Part shown: positions 18,582 through 27,110 of the stretch, piece after piece
Position numbering within the stretch: the first letter of the stretch is position 1
Layout: every line of letters begins with the position of its first letter
Assembly: GCF_014204545.1 (NCBI RefSeq)
Contig: NZ_JACHLJ010000003.1
Span: 372,001 to 436,000, forward strand
DNA from: Brevundimonas vesicularis
GTDB lineage: Bacteria > Pseudomonadota > Alphaproteobacteria > Caulobacterales > Caulobacteraceae
Reading direction: 5' to 3'
DNA length: 64,000 nt
Program-made: the position numbers and the translations under genes
The notes under the pieces: model-generated
Told to the model about the DNA's origin: nothing
The model's database searches: none
Seen by the model: only the letters and a program-made list of their open reading frames with translations

Positions 18582-19220
18582 ATGCCGGTTCAGTTCCAGG
18601 TCGTCGTCTTCGCCTTCATCGCAGCCTTCGTGCTGTTCCAGCTCTACAATGTGCTGGGCAAGCGTGTGGGCCGTCAGCCGCAGGAAGACGCCAAGATCGC
18701 GCCGCCCGGCCCGACCCAGGCCGAGACGCCCAAAATCCCGGCGATCGACCCGGCGACCCTGGCCTCCATCGCCAGCCTGAAGGCGCGCGATCCGGCCTTC
18801 GATCCGGCCCGTTTCCTGGACGGGGCGCGTCAGGCCTATGAGACCATCGTTCGCGGCTACGCCGCCGGCGACCGGGCCGCGCTGAAGCCGTTGCTGAAGC
18901 CCAATGTCTTCGCCTCGTTCGAGACCGGAATCGCAGCGCGCGAGACGCGTGGCGAGACCGAGACGGTCGAGTTCCTGTATCCGCCCCGGGCCGATCTGGA
19001 GGGCGCGGTCGCCGAAGGCGACAAGGCCGTGGCCAAGGTGCGTTTCCTGGCCGAACTGCGCAGTCGGGTGACCAAGGCTTCTGGCGAAACGGCGGACGCG
19101 ACGACGGGCGAGCCGCTGGTCGAGGAACGCCGCACGGCCGAACACTGGACCTTCGAACGCACCCTGGGCGCGACGGACCCGAACTGGGTCCTGGCGCGCG
19201 TCGAGCCGGCCAACGCCTGA
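18582..19220 (+). CDS. Tim44/TimA family membrane-anchored protein
   Basis: An N-terminal membrane helix (FQVVVFAFIAAFVLFQLYNVLG) is followed by a Pro/Ala linker and a Tim44-like domain (about residues 80-212: FLDGARQAYETIVRGYAAGDRAALKPLLKPNVFASFE to HWTFERTLGATDPNWVLARVE). The mitochondrial homologue tethers Hsp70 at the import channel; the alphaproteobacterial TimA role is less clear. ATG 18582 is used; a TTG at 18576 has AGGA 8 nt upstream and is a real alternative. Its stop overlaps the mltA ATG by one base. Confidence 0.88.
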   Translation: MPVQFQVVVFAFIAAFVLFQLYNVLGKRVGRQPQEDAKIAPPGPTQAETPKIPAIDPATLASIASLKARDPAFDPARFLDGARQAYETIVRGYAAGDRAALKPLLKPNVFASFETGIAARETRGETETVEFLYPPRADLEGAVAEGDKAVAKVRFLAELRSRVTKASGETADATTGEPLVEERRTAEHWTFERTLGATDPNWVLARVEPANA

Positions 19221-20335
19221 TGGCGGTTCGCGGCTGGTCGGGCGGACTGGCGACGCTGACGGCCGCCCTGGCTGCCGCCGCCTGTTCGACCGGGCCGATG
19301 ACGCCGACGGGGACGACAGGGCCGCAGACGGGGCCGGTTCCCTATACGCCCTCGCCCAATCCGACCCCGCCTCCCGCGCCGTCCGACGCCCTGAGCCCCG
19401 CCGTGCTGCCGGGCTGGAGCCAGGAGGACCATCTGGCCGCCTTCCGGGCCTATGTGGACGGGTGCGGCGCGGCGCTTGACGAGGCCGCCCGCCGGGTCTG
19501 CGGACGCGCCAAGGCCATGGCGACGACAATGACGATCACGCCGTCGCAGGCGCGCGCCTTTTTCGAGGCCAGCTTCAGCGCGATCCCGGCTCGGACGCCG
19601 GACGGGCGACCGGGCCTGCTGACCTCCTACTTTGCGCCCGAATATCCGGCGCGGCGACGGCCGGACGCCGAGTTCTCGGCCCCCGTCCTGCCCAAGCCCG
19701 CCAATCCACGCGCCGCCGGCGACCGGGCCTATATCGAATCCGCCGCGCGGCCGGAGCAGGCCCTGGCCTGGATGCGGGCCGAGGACCTGTTCTTTCTGCA
19801 GATCCAGGGGTCGGGTTATCTGACGTTCGAGGACGGCACGCGGGGCCGCGCCGCCTATGCCGCCGACAACGGAAAGCCGTTCGTGGGCATCGCCCGACCG
19901 ATGGCGCAGCAGGGGCTGCTGCCCCAGAACGGCACGTCCGGCGATGCGATCCGGGACTGGCTGGCCAGCCATAGGGGTTATGAGGCGCAGGCGGTGATGG
20001 CGCTGAACCCACGCTACATCTTCTTCCGGCTGGACCCCGACGATGACGGCCATCCGGCGGGGGCGGCGGGCGTGCCCCTGACCGAGCGGCGGGCGATCGC
20101 GGTCGACCCGGCCCACTGGCGCTATGGCGAACTGGTCTGGCTGGAGGCCGACGGCGGCAATCTGCGCGGCGCCACGGCTAGCTATCGCGGTCTGGCCATG
20201 GCGCTGGACACGGGATCGGCCATTCGCGGACCGGTGCGCGCCGACCTTTATATGGGGCGCGGTGACCGCGCGGGGGCCGAGGCCGGGACGGTGCGCCATC
20301 CGTTGCGGATGTGGCGGCTGGTCCCGAGGGGTTAG
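19220..20335 (+). CDS. mltA: Membrane-bound lytic murein transglycosylase A
   Basis: Cleaves peptidoglycan glycan strands to 1,6-anhydromuropeptides. The protein has 371 aa with a signal peptide and lipobox AAA-C22, then a Pro-rich linker. The MltA barrel domain includes PDGRPGLLTSYFAPEYPARR and FFLQIQGSGYLTFEDG. The C-terminal 3D domain carries the catalytic-Asp motif MALDTGSAIRGPVRADLYMGRGDRAG. Coupled to the Tim44-like gene by TGATG. Confidence 0.93.
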   Translation: MAVRGWSGGLATLTAALAAAACSTGPMTPTGTTGPQTGPVPYTPSPNPTPPPAPSDALSPAVLPGWSQEDHLAAFRAYVDGCGAALDEAARRVCGRAKAMATTMTITPSQARAFFEASFSAIPARTPDGRPGLLTSYFAPEYPARRRPDAEFSAPVLPKPANPRAAGDRAYIESAARPEQALAWMRAEDLFFLQIQGSGYLTFEDGTRGRAAYAADNGKPFVGIARPMAQQGLLPQNGTSGDAIRDWLASHRGYEAQAVMALNPRYIFFRLDPDDDGHPAGAAGVPLTERRAIAVDPAHWRYGELVWLEADGGNLRGATASYRGLAMALDTGSAIRGPVRADLYMGRGDRAGAEAGTVRHPLRMWRLVPRG

Positions 20336-20348
20336 GCCCCCTGCCCGG

Positions 20349-20816
20349 CTAGGCCAGGTCTTCGATCTCGTCTTCGGTCAGTTCGCCGGGGACGATGGTG
20401 ACGGGCAGTTTGCGGCCGCCGATCTGCGCGCCCTGTTTGATGATGGCCGAGACCAGCGGGCCGGGGCCGCGCGAGCTGGTTCCGGCGGCCAGGACGAGGA
20501 TCTTGATCTCAGGATCGGCGGCGACGACCTTCTTGATCGCGGCCTGGGCCTCGCCCTTTTCGATCAGGAAGACCGGCGCGGCGCCAGAGCGGGTCTGCGC
20601 CTCCTCGCCCAGGCGGTTCAGCAGGATTTCCGCCTCCTGGCGCTGCTGGCGTTCGATTTCCTCGCGCACGCCCGACCAGTGGGCGTCGCTGTCGGTCCGC
20701 AGGACGCGCAGCATGACCACGCGCCCGCCCGTCGATTTCGCCCGGCGCGAGGCGAACCGCAGGGCGGCCTCGAACTCCGGACTGTCGTCGACGACGACGA
20801 GGAACTTTCTCGGCAT
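20349..20816 (-). CDS. Universal stress protein (UspA family)
   Basis: A 155-aa single Usp domain: FLVVVDDSPEFEAALRFASRRA at the N-terminus and, near residues 105-125, a loop LVLAAGTSSRGPGPLVSAI in place of the canonical ATP-binding G-2x-G-9x-G-S/T, so ATP binding is uncertain. A Glu-rich tail GELTEDEIEDLA closes the protein. Convergent with mltA. Confidence 0.87.
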   Translation of the reverse strand: MPRKFLVVVDDSPEFEAALRFASRRAKSTGGRVVMLRVLRTDSDAHWSGVREEIERQQRQEAEILLNRLGEEAQTRSGAAPVFLIEKGEAQAAIKKVVAADPEIKILVLAAGTSSRGPGPLVSAIIKQGAQIGGRKLPVTIVPGELTEDEIEDLA

Positions 20817-20889
20817 TGCGGCCTCCCCAGCCTGATCAGCGGCTGAAGAGGCCGTGAGACGACGGCTTCGTCAAGCGAAGACCCGCTGC

Positions 20890-23800
20890 TCAGCCATTCA
20901 CCGCCGCCGTCGCCAGATCGCGGATCGTGGCGTTGGCGATGGTCAGTTTGGCGAAGGTCCAGCCCGAGCCAGACTGTTCGATCTCGTCCACCGAAGCGCG
21001 CACGCCCTCGACCGTCGCCTGTTTGGAGCCGATCCAGGCGTCCACGGCGGCCTCAGCCGCGTCCTCGCTGACGCCGACCGACGGATCGGAGGCGCGGGCG
21101 ACGGCGCGGGTCAGGGCCGCCTGCTCGTTCATCAGATCCTCGATCAGACGACGGACGGCGAGACGATCGAAATGATCCGCAGACGGAATAGAGCCGGCGG
21201 CGGCCCGCAGACGGTCGAAGTCGAAGGCGGCGCCGACCTGGTGATACAGGCGCGCCATGGCCGCGACTGGCCAGTTCGCCTCCTGCGCCAAGTCCCCAAT
21301 GTCGGAGGCGGCGACGAGGGGGCGCATGATGGCGATGCTGCGGGTCAGATCCTCTGGCGCGCCGTGGTTGGCGAAGCGTTTGACGCGCGCATCCAGACGC
21401 CCCTGTTCGAAGCGCGACAGGACCGGCGCGCCCTCGGCCTGCAAGGCGTCGGCGATCGGACGATAGCGATCGATCAGGGCCTGGACCGACAGACCGCCCT
21501 TGGCGCGGCGGGCCAGCCAGAAGGTCTGACGACGCAGGACGACGGCGATCTCTTGATAAAGGGCGATCTGGGCCTCGGCCGAGATCTTAAGGTCCAGGGC
21601 CGAAACGGCGTCCCAGGCCTCGTCCAGACGGAAGACGCGGCGCGCGGCCTCGAAGGCGATGATCAGGGCGGTGGTGTCGCATTCCGCCGAGCCTCGCAGG
21701 CGGTCGGGGAAGGTCGGGCCGCACATGTTCACGACTTCGTTGGCCATGACGGTGGCGATGATCTCGCGCCGCAGACGGTGGCTCTTCATCTCCGGTTCGA
21801 ACCGAGCCAGGGCCTCGGGGAAGTAGCGGACCAGGATCTGTTCGAAGAAGGGATCCTCGGGCGCCTGCGAGGCGACGATATCGTCCGACAGCTCCAGCTT
21901 GGCGTAGGCCATCAGGACGGCCAGCTCCGGCCGGGCCAGCGGGATGCCCGCCGTCATCAGCTCCTTGACGCGGGCGTCGTTGGGCAGGCCCTCGACCTTG
22001 CGGTCCAGCTTTCCGCGCGCCGAGAGGGTCTGCATGAACCGCTGCTGGGCGTCCAGGGCGCCGACGCCTTCGGCCTGTTGCAGGGTCAGGGCCAGGGTCT
22101 GGTCGTAGTTGTGGGCCAGCACCTTGAGGCCGACCTCGTCGGTCATGGAGGCCAGAAGCGGCGTGCGCTCCTCGGCCGGCAGGACGCCGTTGGTCACGGC
22201 CGAGCCGACCAGGATCTTGATGTTGACCTCGTGATCGGAAGTGTCGACCCCGGCGGAGTTGTCGATGGCGTCGGTATTGATCCGGCCGCCGGCCTGGCCG
22301 AAGGCGATGCGTCCCGCCTGAGTGAAGCCGAGGTTTGCGCCCTCGCCCACCACCTTGACCCGCAGTTCGTCGGCGTTGATTCGCAAGGCGTCGGTGCCCT
22401 TGTCCCCGACCTGGGCGTCGGTTTCGGCCGCCGATTTCACATAGGTGCCGATGCCGCCCAGATAGAGCAGTTCGACCGGCGCTTTCAGGATGGCGCGTAT
22501 CAGGCTGACCGGGTCCAGCTCGTCCTCGGCGATGTCCAGGGCCGCCTTGATCTGCGGCGTCAGCTGGATCGACTTGGCCGAGCGCGAGAAGACGCCGCCG
22601 CCCTCCGAGATCAGGGCCTTGTCATAGTCCTGCCAGGACGAGCGCGGCAGGTCGAACAGACGCCTGCGTTCGGTCCAGCTGGTCACATGATCCGGGTTCG
22701 GATCAATGAAGATATCGCGGTGATCGAAGGCGGCGACCAGGCGCGTCGCCTTGGACAGAAGGACGCCGTTGCCGAAGACGTCGCCGGACATGTCGCCGAC
22801 GCCGACCATGGTGAAGGGCTGGGTCTGGATGTCCTTGCCCATTTCGCGGAAGTGGCGCTTGACCGCCTCCCAGGCGCCGCGCGCGGTGATGCCCATGGCC
22901 TTGTGGTCATAGCCGATGGAGCCGCCCGAGGCGAAGGCGTCGCCCAGCCAGAAGCCGTAGGCGGCCGAGACGCCGTTGGCGATGTCGGAGAAGGTCGCCG
23001 TGCCCTTGTCGGCGGCCACGACCAGATAGGGGTCGTCGCCTTCCCAGGCGATGACATTGGCCGGATGGGTCACCGAACCGTCGGCGGCGATATTGTCGGT
23101 GATGTCCAGAAGGCCGGACAGGAAGGTGCGATAGGCGCGGATGGCTTCGCCCTGAATGGCCTCGCGGTCCGTCGTGCGGGGCAGCTGCTTGGGATAGAAG
23201 CCGCCCTTGGAGCCGACCGGCACGATGACCGCGTTCTTGACCTGCTGCGCCTTGACCAGGCCCAACACCTCGGTGCGGAAATCGTCGCGACGGTCCGACC
23301 AGCGCAGGCCGCCGCGCGCGACGGGACCAAAGCGCAGGTGCACGCCCTCGACGTGCGGCGCCCATACGAAGATCTCGCGATAGGGTTTGGGCAGCGGCAG
23401 ATCGTCCAGCTCGCGCGACGCGATCTTGATCGAGATGTGCGGCTTGGGCTGACCGTCGGCGTCCAGCTGGAAATAGTTGGTGCGCTTGATCGCGCCGATC
23501 AGGGCGGCGATGCGGCGCAGGGCCCGGTCGTGATCCAGGCTCTTCACGTCCTGCAGCAGGGTGACGATCTTGGCGTCCAGCTCGGCGACGGCCGGCGCGC
23601 GGTCGTCGGCCGAGCCGCCCAAAGAAACGTCGGAGTGAGGCGCGAACTTGGCCTTGAACAGCGACAGCAGGGCGCGCGCCACGTCGGGGTATTCGCGCAG
23701 GGCCTCTTCCTGCACCGTCTGGGAGGGGTCGAGACCTGTCTGCTGGCGATAGTGGGCCAGGGTGCGGATCAGGGCGGCGTCGCGCCATTCCACGCCCAGT

Positions 23801-25761
23801 TCGATCACCAGGCGGTTGAAGCCGTCGCTTTCATTGCGGCCGGTCCAGACGGCGGCGAAAGCGTCCTCGAACGGGCCCTTCACGTCGTCAAAGACCAGCG
23901 CCTCGCCGCGCGGATCCTCCATCAGGAACTCGTGGACGTGGATCTCCTCCTCGCCCATCGGGCGGATCGGATAGCCGTATTCCTCCAGCGTCTTCAGACC
24001 CATATCGGCCAGGATCGGCAGGACGTCGGACAGGGGAACGGCGGGGCCGCGGCGGTAAAGCTTGAAGCGGAACTGCAGGCGGCTGTCGTCCGGCGTGCGG
24101 AAGGCGCGCACGGCGACGGCCTTGCCCTCGCCAGGCAGACCCGTCTCGTTCAACCGGTTCACGTATTGCAGGTCGGTCGCGGCCTCGTCGGCGTCATAGC
24201 GATCGCGATAGGCGGCGCCGAAGGCGCGGGCCCATTGGGCGCTTAGCGGCCCGACGGCGACTTCCTCGACGCCCGAGCGGCGCAGGGCGGCTTCGAAACG
24301 GTCGACCCAGCCGCGACCGGCCTCGGCGACGTCGGCTTCCAGCTGGGCGGCGTCCGGGATCGGGTGGGCGCCGGGCTCGACGCCGATGATGTAGTGGATG
24401 CGCACCAGGGGCGCGTCGGACAGCTCCGGATACCAGGCCGAAATGCGGCCGCCCCAGGCGCGGGCGATGATCTGGCCGATGCGTTCGCGCACGGCGGAAT
24501 CGAACTTCTCGCGCGGGATGAAGCACAGGACCGAGACGAAGCGGTCGAACGGATCCTGGCGCGAGAACAGACGGATGCGCGGCCGGTCGTAGAGGTGAAG
24601 GATGCCCAGGGCGATGGACAGCAGCTCGTCCTCGCTGACCTGGAACAGCTCGTCGCGCGGATAATTCTCAAGGATGTTCTTGAGGCGTTTCTCATTGTGG
24701 CTGCCGGGCGCCTTGTCGGCGCGGGCCAGGGCGTTGGCCACCTTGCGACGCAGCAGCGGCACCTCGGTCGCCAGATGGTCGTAGGCTTCCGACGTGAACA
24801 GGCCGACAAAACGGGTCTCGCCGATCGCCTTGCCGTCCGGGCCGTAACGCTTGACCCCGACATAATCCATATAGGCGCGGCGGTGGACGCGCGAGCGGGC
24901 GTTGGCCTTGGCCACCGTCACCGGTTCGCTGAGATCCAGCTGGCGGCGCATCTGTCGCGTCAGGACGGCGGGTTCCGAGGCGCGACGTAGCACGGTGCGC
25001 TCGGGATCGGCCAGAATGCCCAGGCCGTCGGTGGACAGGCCCAGCGGCGCCTCGGCCTCATAGTCGCCGTCGGCGTTCAGCGGATAGTCGTAGTCGCGCG
25101 CGCCCAGGAAGACGAAATGGTCGCTCTTCAGCCATTTCAGGAAGGCGATGTTCTCGGCCAGGACGGCGGGATCGACCGAGGGCGGGGTCTCTTCCAGACG
25201 CTGTACGGCCTGGCGCATCAGGGACGTCATGGCGTCGTGATCGGCGACGGCCGCGTGAACGTCCGACAGGCTCTGGGCCAGGCCTTCGCCCAAGGCGTCG
25301 CGACGCTCCTGCGGCACGCTGTCGATGACCAGCATGATGATCGACAGACGACGGCCGTCCAGCTCGACCACCGGGTGAAACAGAGCGCGCACGGACACGC
25401 CGGCGTCGGCCAGGGCGCCCATGACGCTGTCGACCAGGAAGGGGGCGTCGGACTGGACGATGCGCACCAGATCGTAATCCAGCACCTTGTCAGACGCGCC
25501 GTGCAGCGGGCCGACGGTGATGGCGGGGGCGGTTGCGTCGGTCGGATAGGCCTTGGCGGCGGTCCAGGAGGCGGCGAGCAGGGCGGCCAGATCCTCGCCG
25601 CTCAGCTCTGGCGTCTCATCGGCGGAATAGTCTTCGTGCGCCTGGGTCAGATAAGTCTGTTCGACTGCGCCGGGCCCGGTCCCCACGATCTTGGCGAAGG
25701 CCGCCTCCAGCGCGGCCTTGGTGATCGGCTGAACGGGTTGGCGCAGATCGTGGGCGGTCAT
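20890..25761 (-). CDS. gdhZ: NAD-specific glutamate dehydrogenase, large type
   Basis: Converts glutamate to 2-oxoglutarate and ammonium with NAD. The protein has about 1620 aa, in the 180-kDa class. The long N-terminal half holds ACT-like regulatory regions (SDAPFLVDSVMGALADAGVSVRALFHPV). The catalytic core begins around FVWAPHVEGVHLRFGPVARGGLRWSDRRDDFRTEVLGLVKAQQVKNAVIVPVGSKGGF and continues through GVGDMSGDVFGNG. The ATG at 25761 is used; a TTG 36 nt upstream is in frame. In Caulobacter the homologue GdhZ also coordinates cell division with metabolism; that role here is inference. Confidence 0.95.
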   Translation of the reverse strand: MTAHDLRQPVQPITKAALEAAFAKIVGTGPGAVEQTYLTQAHEDYSADETPELSGEDLAALLAASWTAAKAYPTDATAPAITVGPLHGASDKVLDYDLVRIVQSDAPFLVDSVMGALADAGVSVRALFHPVVELDGRRLSIIMLVIDSVPQERRDALGEGLAQSLSDVHAAVADHDAMTSLMRQAVQRLEETPPSVDPAVLAENIAFLKWLKSDHFVFLGARDYDYPLNADGDYEAEAPLGLSTDGLGILADPERTVLRRASEPAVLTRQMRRQLDLSEPVTVAKANARSRVHRRAYMDYVGVKRYGPDGKAIGETRFVGLFTSEAYDHLATEVPLLRRKVANALARADKAPGSHNEKRLKNILENYPRDELFQVSEDELLSIALGILHLYDRPRIRLFSRQDPFDRFVSVLCFIPREKFDSAVRERIGQIIARAWGGRISAWYPELSDAPLVRIHYIIGVEPGAHPIPDAAQLEADVAEAGRGWVDRFEAALRRSGVEEVAVGPLSAQWARAFGAAYRDRYDADEAATDLQYVNRLNETGLPGEGKAVAVRAFRTPDDSRLQFRFKLYRRGPAVPLSDVLPILADMGLKTLEEYGYPIRPMGEEEIHVHEFLMEDPRGEALVFDDVKGPFEDAFAAVWTGRNESDGFNRLVIELGVEWRDAALIRTLAHYRQQTGLDPSQTVQEEALREYPDVARALLSLFKAKFAPHSDVSLGGSADDRAPAVAELDAKIVTLLQDVKSLDHDRALRRIAALIGAIKRTNYFQLDADGQPKPHISIKIASRELDDLPLPKPYREIFVWAPHVEGVHLRFGPVARGGLRWSDRRDDFRTEVLGLVKAQQVKNAVIVPVGSKGGFYPKQLPRTTDREAIQGEAIRAYRTFLSGLLDITDNIAADGSVTHPANVIAWEGDDPYLVVAADKGTATFSDIANGVSAAYGFWLGDAFASGGSIGYDHKAMGITARGAWEAVKRHFREMGKDIQTQPFTMVGVGDMSGDVFGNGVLLSKATRLVAAFDHRDIFIDPNPDHVTSWTERRRLFDLPRSSWQDYDKALISEGGGVFSRSAKSIQLTPQIKAALDIAEDELDPVSLIRAILKAPVELLYLGGIGTYVKSAAETDAQVGDKGTDALRINADELRVKVVGEGANLGFTQAGRIAFGQAGGRINTDAIDNSAGVDTSDHEVNIKILVGSAVTNGVLPAEERTPLLASMTDEVGLKVLAHNYDQTLALTLQQAEGVGALDAQQRFMQTLSARGKLDRKVEGLPNDARVKELMTAGIPLARPELAVLMAYAKLELSDDIVASQAPEDPFFEQILVRYFPEALARFEPEMKSHRLRREIIATVMANEVVNMCGPTFPDRLRGSAECDTTALIIAFEAARRVFRLDEAWDAVSALDLKISAEAQIALYQEIAVVLRRQTFWLARRAKGGLSVQALIDRYRPIADALQAEGAPVLSRFEQGRLDARVKRFANHGAPEDLTRSIAIMRPLVAASDIGDLAQEANWPVAAMARLYHQVGAAFDFDRLRAAAGSIPSADHFDRLAVRRLIEDLMNEQAALTRAVARASDPSVGVSEDAAEAAVDAWIGSKQATVEGVRASVDEIEQSGSGWTFAKLTIANATIRDLATAAVNG

Positions 25762-25881
25762 GGACGAGCAGTCTCGAACGACGCGGCAGGGCCGCAAGGG
25801 ATGCGGCGCGACGGGGCGCCACCCCCGCTGACTAGGCCAGGTCCGGTCGCTCGGGAAGCCCCTGGCGACCGTTCATTGTAA

Positions 25882-25894
25882 TGATCAGTGATCA
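25882..25894. promoter_or_regulatory. Candidate operator upstream of gdhZ
   Basis: TGATCAGTGATCA is a 13-bp perfect palindrome and also two copies of TGATCA separated by one base. It lies 121-133 bp upstream of the gdhZ start in an AT-rich stretch. The binding protein is unknown and the regulatory role is inferred from position and symmetry only. Confidence 0.35.
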
Positions 25895-25917
25895 GGTTGG
25901 AATTATTGTGCAGCGCC

Positions 25918-25956
25918 ACAAAGCAGAAAGCCGCCGGACTGGGGGAGTCCGGCGGC
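25918..25956 (-). terminator. Possible minus-strand intrinsic terminator upstream of gdhZ
   Basis: On the minus strand GCCGCCGGACT pairs with AGTCCGGCGGC (11 bp, 5-nt loop; plus coordinates 25930-25956) and is followed by TTTCTGCTTTG. That is terminator-like for a transcript running leftward toward gdhZ, although no gene is evident before it. It could end a small RNA or attenuate the gdhZ leader. Confidence 0.45.
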
Positions 25957-26213
25957 CTGCGCGAGCGGCGCCTGGAGGGGAGGGGGGGGCGCCGGCTTCG
26001 CTTCGCTGCGGTTCGGAGGGGGAGTGTCCCGCAGCGTCGAAATCGAAAATGGGAAGCCGCCTGCGCCGTTCAAGAGCGCATCGGGCGGAATCTTTCGCGA
26101 CATTTTGGCGCCTCTGGTTGGCGCCGACGAAGACGTCGGCGAATGCGGGCGACAACGGATTCCGATGCTATGCGTTAGGAAGGGTCAACGGTGAAGCTGG
26201 AGCACCCGATTAC

Positions 26214-27110
26214 ATGCGTCGCTTTTTGATGGGTTCGATCGTGTCGGCCGTGGTCGGCCTGCTGCTCGCCGGCGCCGGATACTGGGCCTATTGGAACTTC
26301 TATTCGCGGTTCCAGCCGGTCACGATCAGCCGCAATCAGGCCGAAGTGCAGCAACTGCTGGACGAGGCGTCCTGGGTGTCGGACGGCAGCGGGGGGCAGG
26401 CCCTGTATATCGTCACCTATCGCGACAGCGCCTCGGCCCTGCGTTACGCACGCGACGAAGCGCCCAAGCTGAAGGCGGCGGGGATCGAGACGCGCTACAT
26501 CCTGTTCGCTCGCCCAGATCTGGAGGGCGCAGCGCAATCGACGGCGGCGGAGCGGGCGACGGTCGCCGAACTGTGGCTGACGCGTGACTGGCCGCTTTAT
26601 CAACGCTGGATGGCGACGCCGGCGAACAGCTGGACCGCCGCCGGCGTGCCGCAGGCGGACGGTAATCTGGCGCGCACCGCCGTGGTGGAGGCCGGCCGTC
26701 GCTTCAACGAACGGCTGAGCCAGCTGCTCAAGGAGTCCGGCGTCGACATCAGCTATCCGCTGATCCTGTGGCGTGACAAGCAAGGCTTTCTGAAGGCCTG
26801 CGGCTGCTCGGACCGGCAGGCCTGGGCCTTCATCCGCGACGATGTCGGCGCGCCCGACCGGTTGGGCCAGCCCGACGCGGGACCAATCGCGCCCGAAGAA
26901 GCGGCGCCGGCGCAGGACGCTCGCCCCTCGGCCATGCCCTATCCGGATTTGCCGGCTATTCCGCCAGTCGATGCGCCGGCTGCGGGGACGACGCCGGCGC
27001 CGCCCTCGCCTCAAGCCCGCCCGGCGACCCCGCCCGCATCAAACCGTCCGACGACGCCGCCGCGCACGGCCCCGGCGCCCAGCAAGCAGGACGACGCGAC
27101 CTTCTATTGA
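26214..27110 (+). CDS. Membrane-anchored thioredoxin-fold-like protein with Pro-rich tail
   Basis: Function unknown. The protein has 298 aa with one N-terminal membrane helix (FLMGSIVSAVVGLLLAGAGYWAYW). A periplasmic domain (about 30-200) reads like a DsbC/thioredoxin-type fold: QALYIVTYRDSASALRYARDEAPKLKAAGIETRYILFARP, then YPLILWRDKQGFLKACGCSD. No CxxC redox motif is seen; the only nearby cysteines are in CGC. The last ~80 residues are Pro/Ala-rich and probably disordered. ATG 26214 has GGAG 12 nt upstream. Stop codons of this gene and the convergent PLP enzyme abut (TGATCA). Confidence 0.72.
   Translation: MRRFLMGSIVSAVVGLLLAGAGYWAYWNFYSRFQPVTISRNQAEVQQLLDEASWVSDGSGGQALYIVTYRDSASALRYARDEAPKLKAAGIETRYILFARPDLEGAAQSTAAERATVAELWLTRDWPLYQRWMATPANSWTAAGVPQADGNLARTAVVEAGRRFNERLSQLLKESGVDISYPLILWRDKQGFLKACGCSDRQAWAFIRDDVGAPDRLGQPDAGPIAPEEAAPAQDARPSAMPYPDLPAIPPVDAPAAGTTPAPPSPQARPATPPASNRPTTPPRTAPAPSKQDDATFY

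Larger units (their letters stand above)
25762..26213. other. Long intergenic region upstream of gdhZ with hairpin and palindrome
   Basis: This is a divergent promoter region between gdhZ (minus) and the following plus-strand gene. It holds the perfect dyad TGATCA-G-TGATCA (25882-25894), a strong 11-bp hairpin at 25930-25956, and a G-run around 25982-25989. No protein with credible codon use was found on either strand. Confidence 0.5.

Noticed and set aside
20854-24246. An 1130-codon plus-strand open frame
   Set aside because: Antisense shadow of gdhZ, with low-complexity Gly/Asp/Gln composition and no domain.
25892-26155. Minus-strand frames of 66 and 87 codons upstream of gdhZ
   Set aside because: Pro/Arg-rich with no domain and no clear ribosome site. 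Kept only as part of a possible RNA, not as genes.
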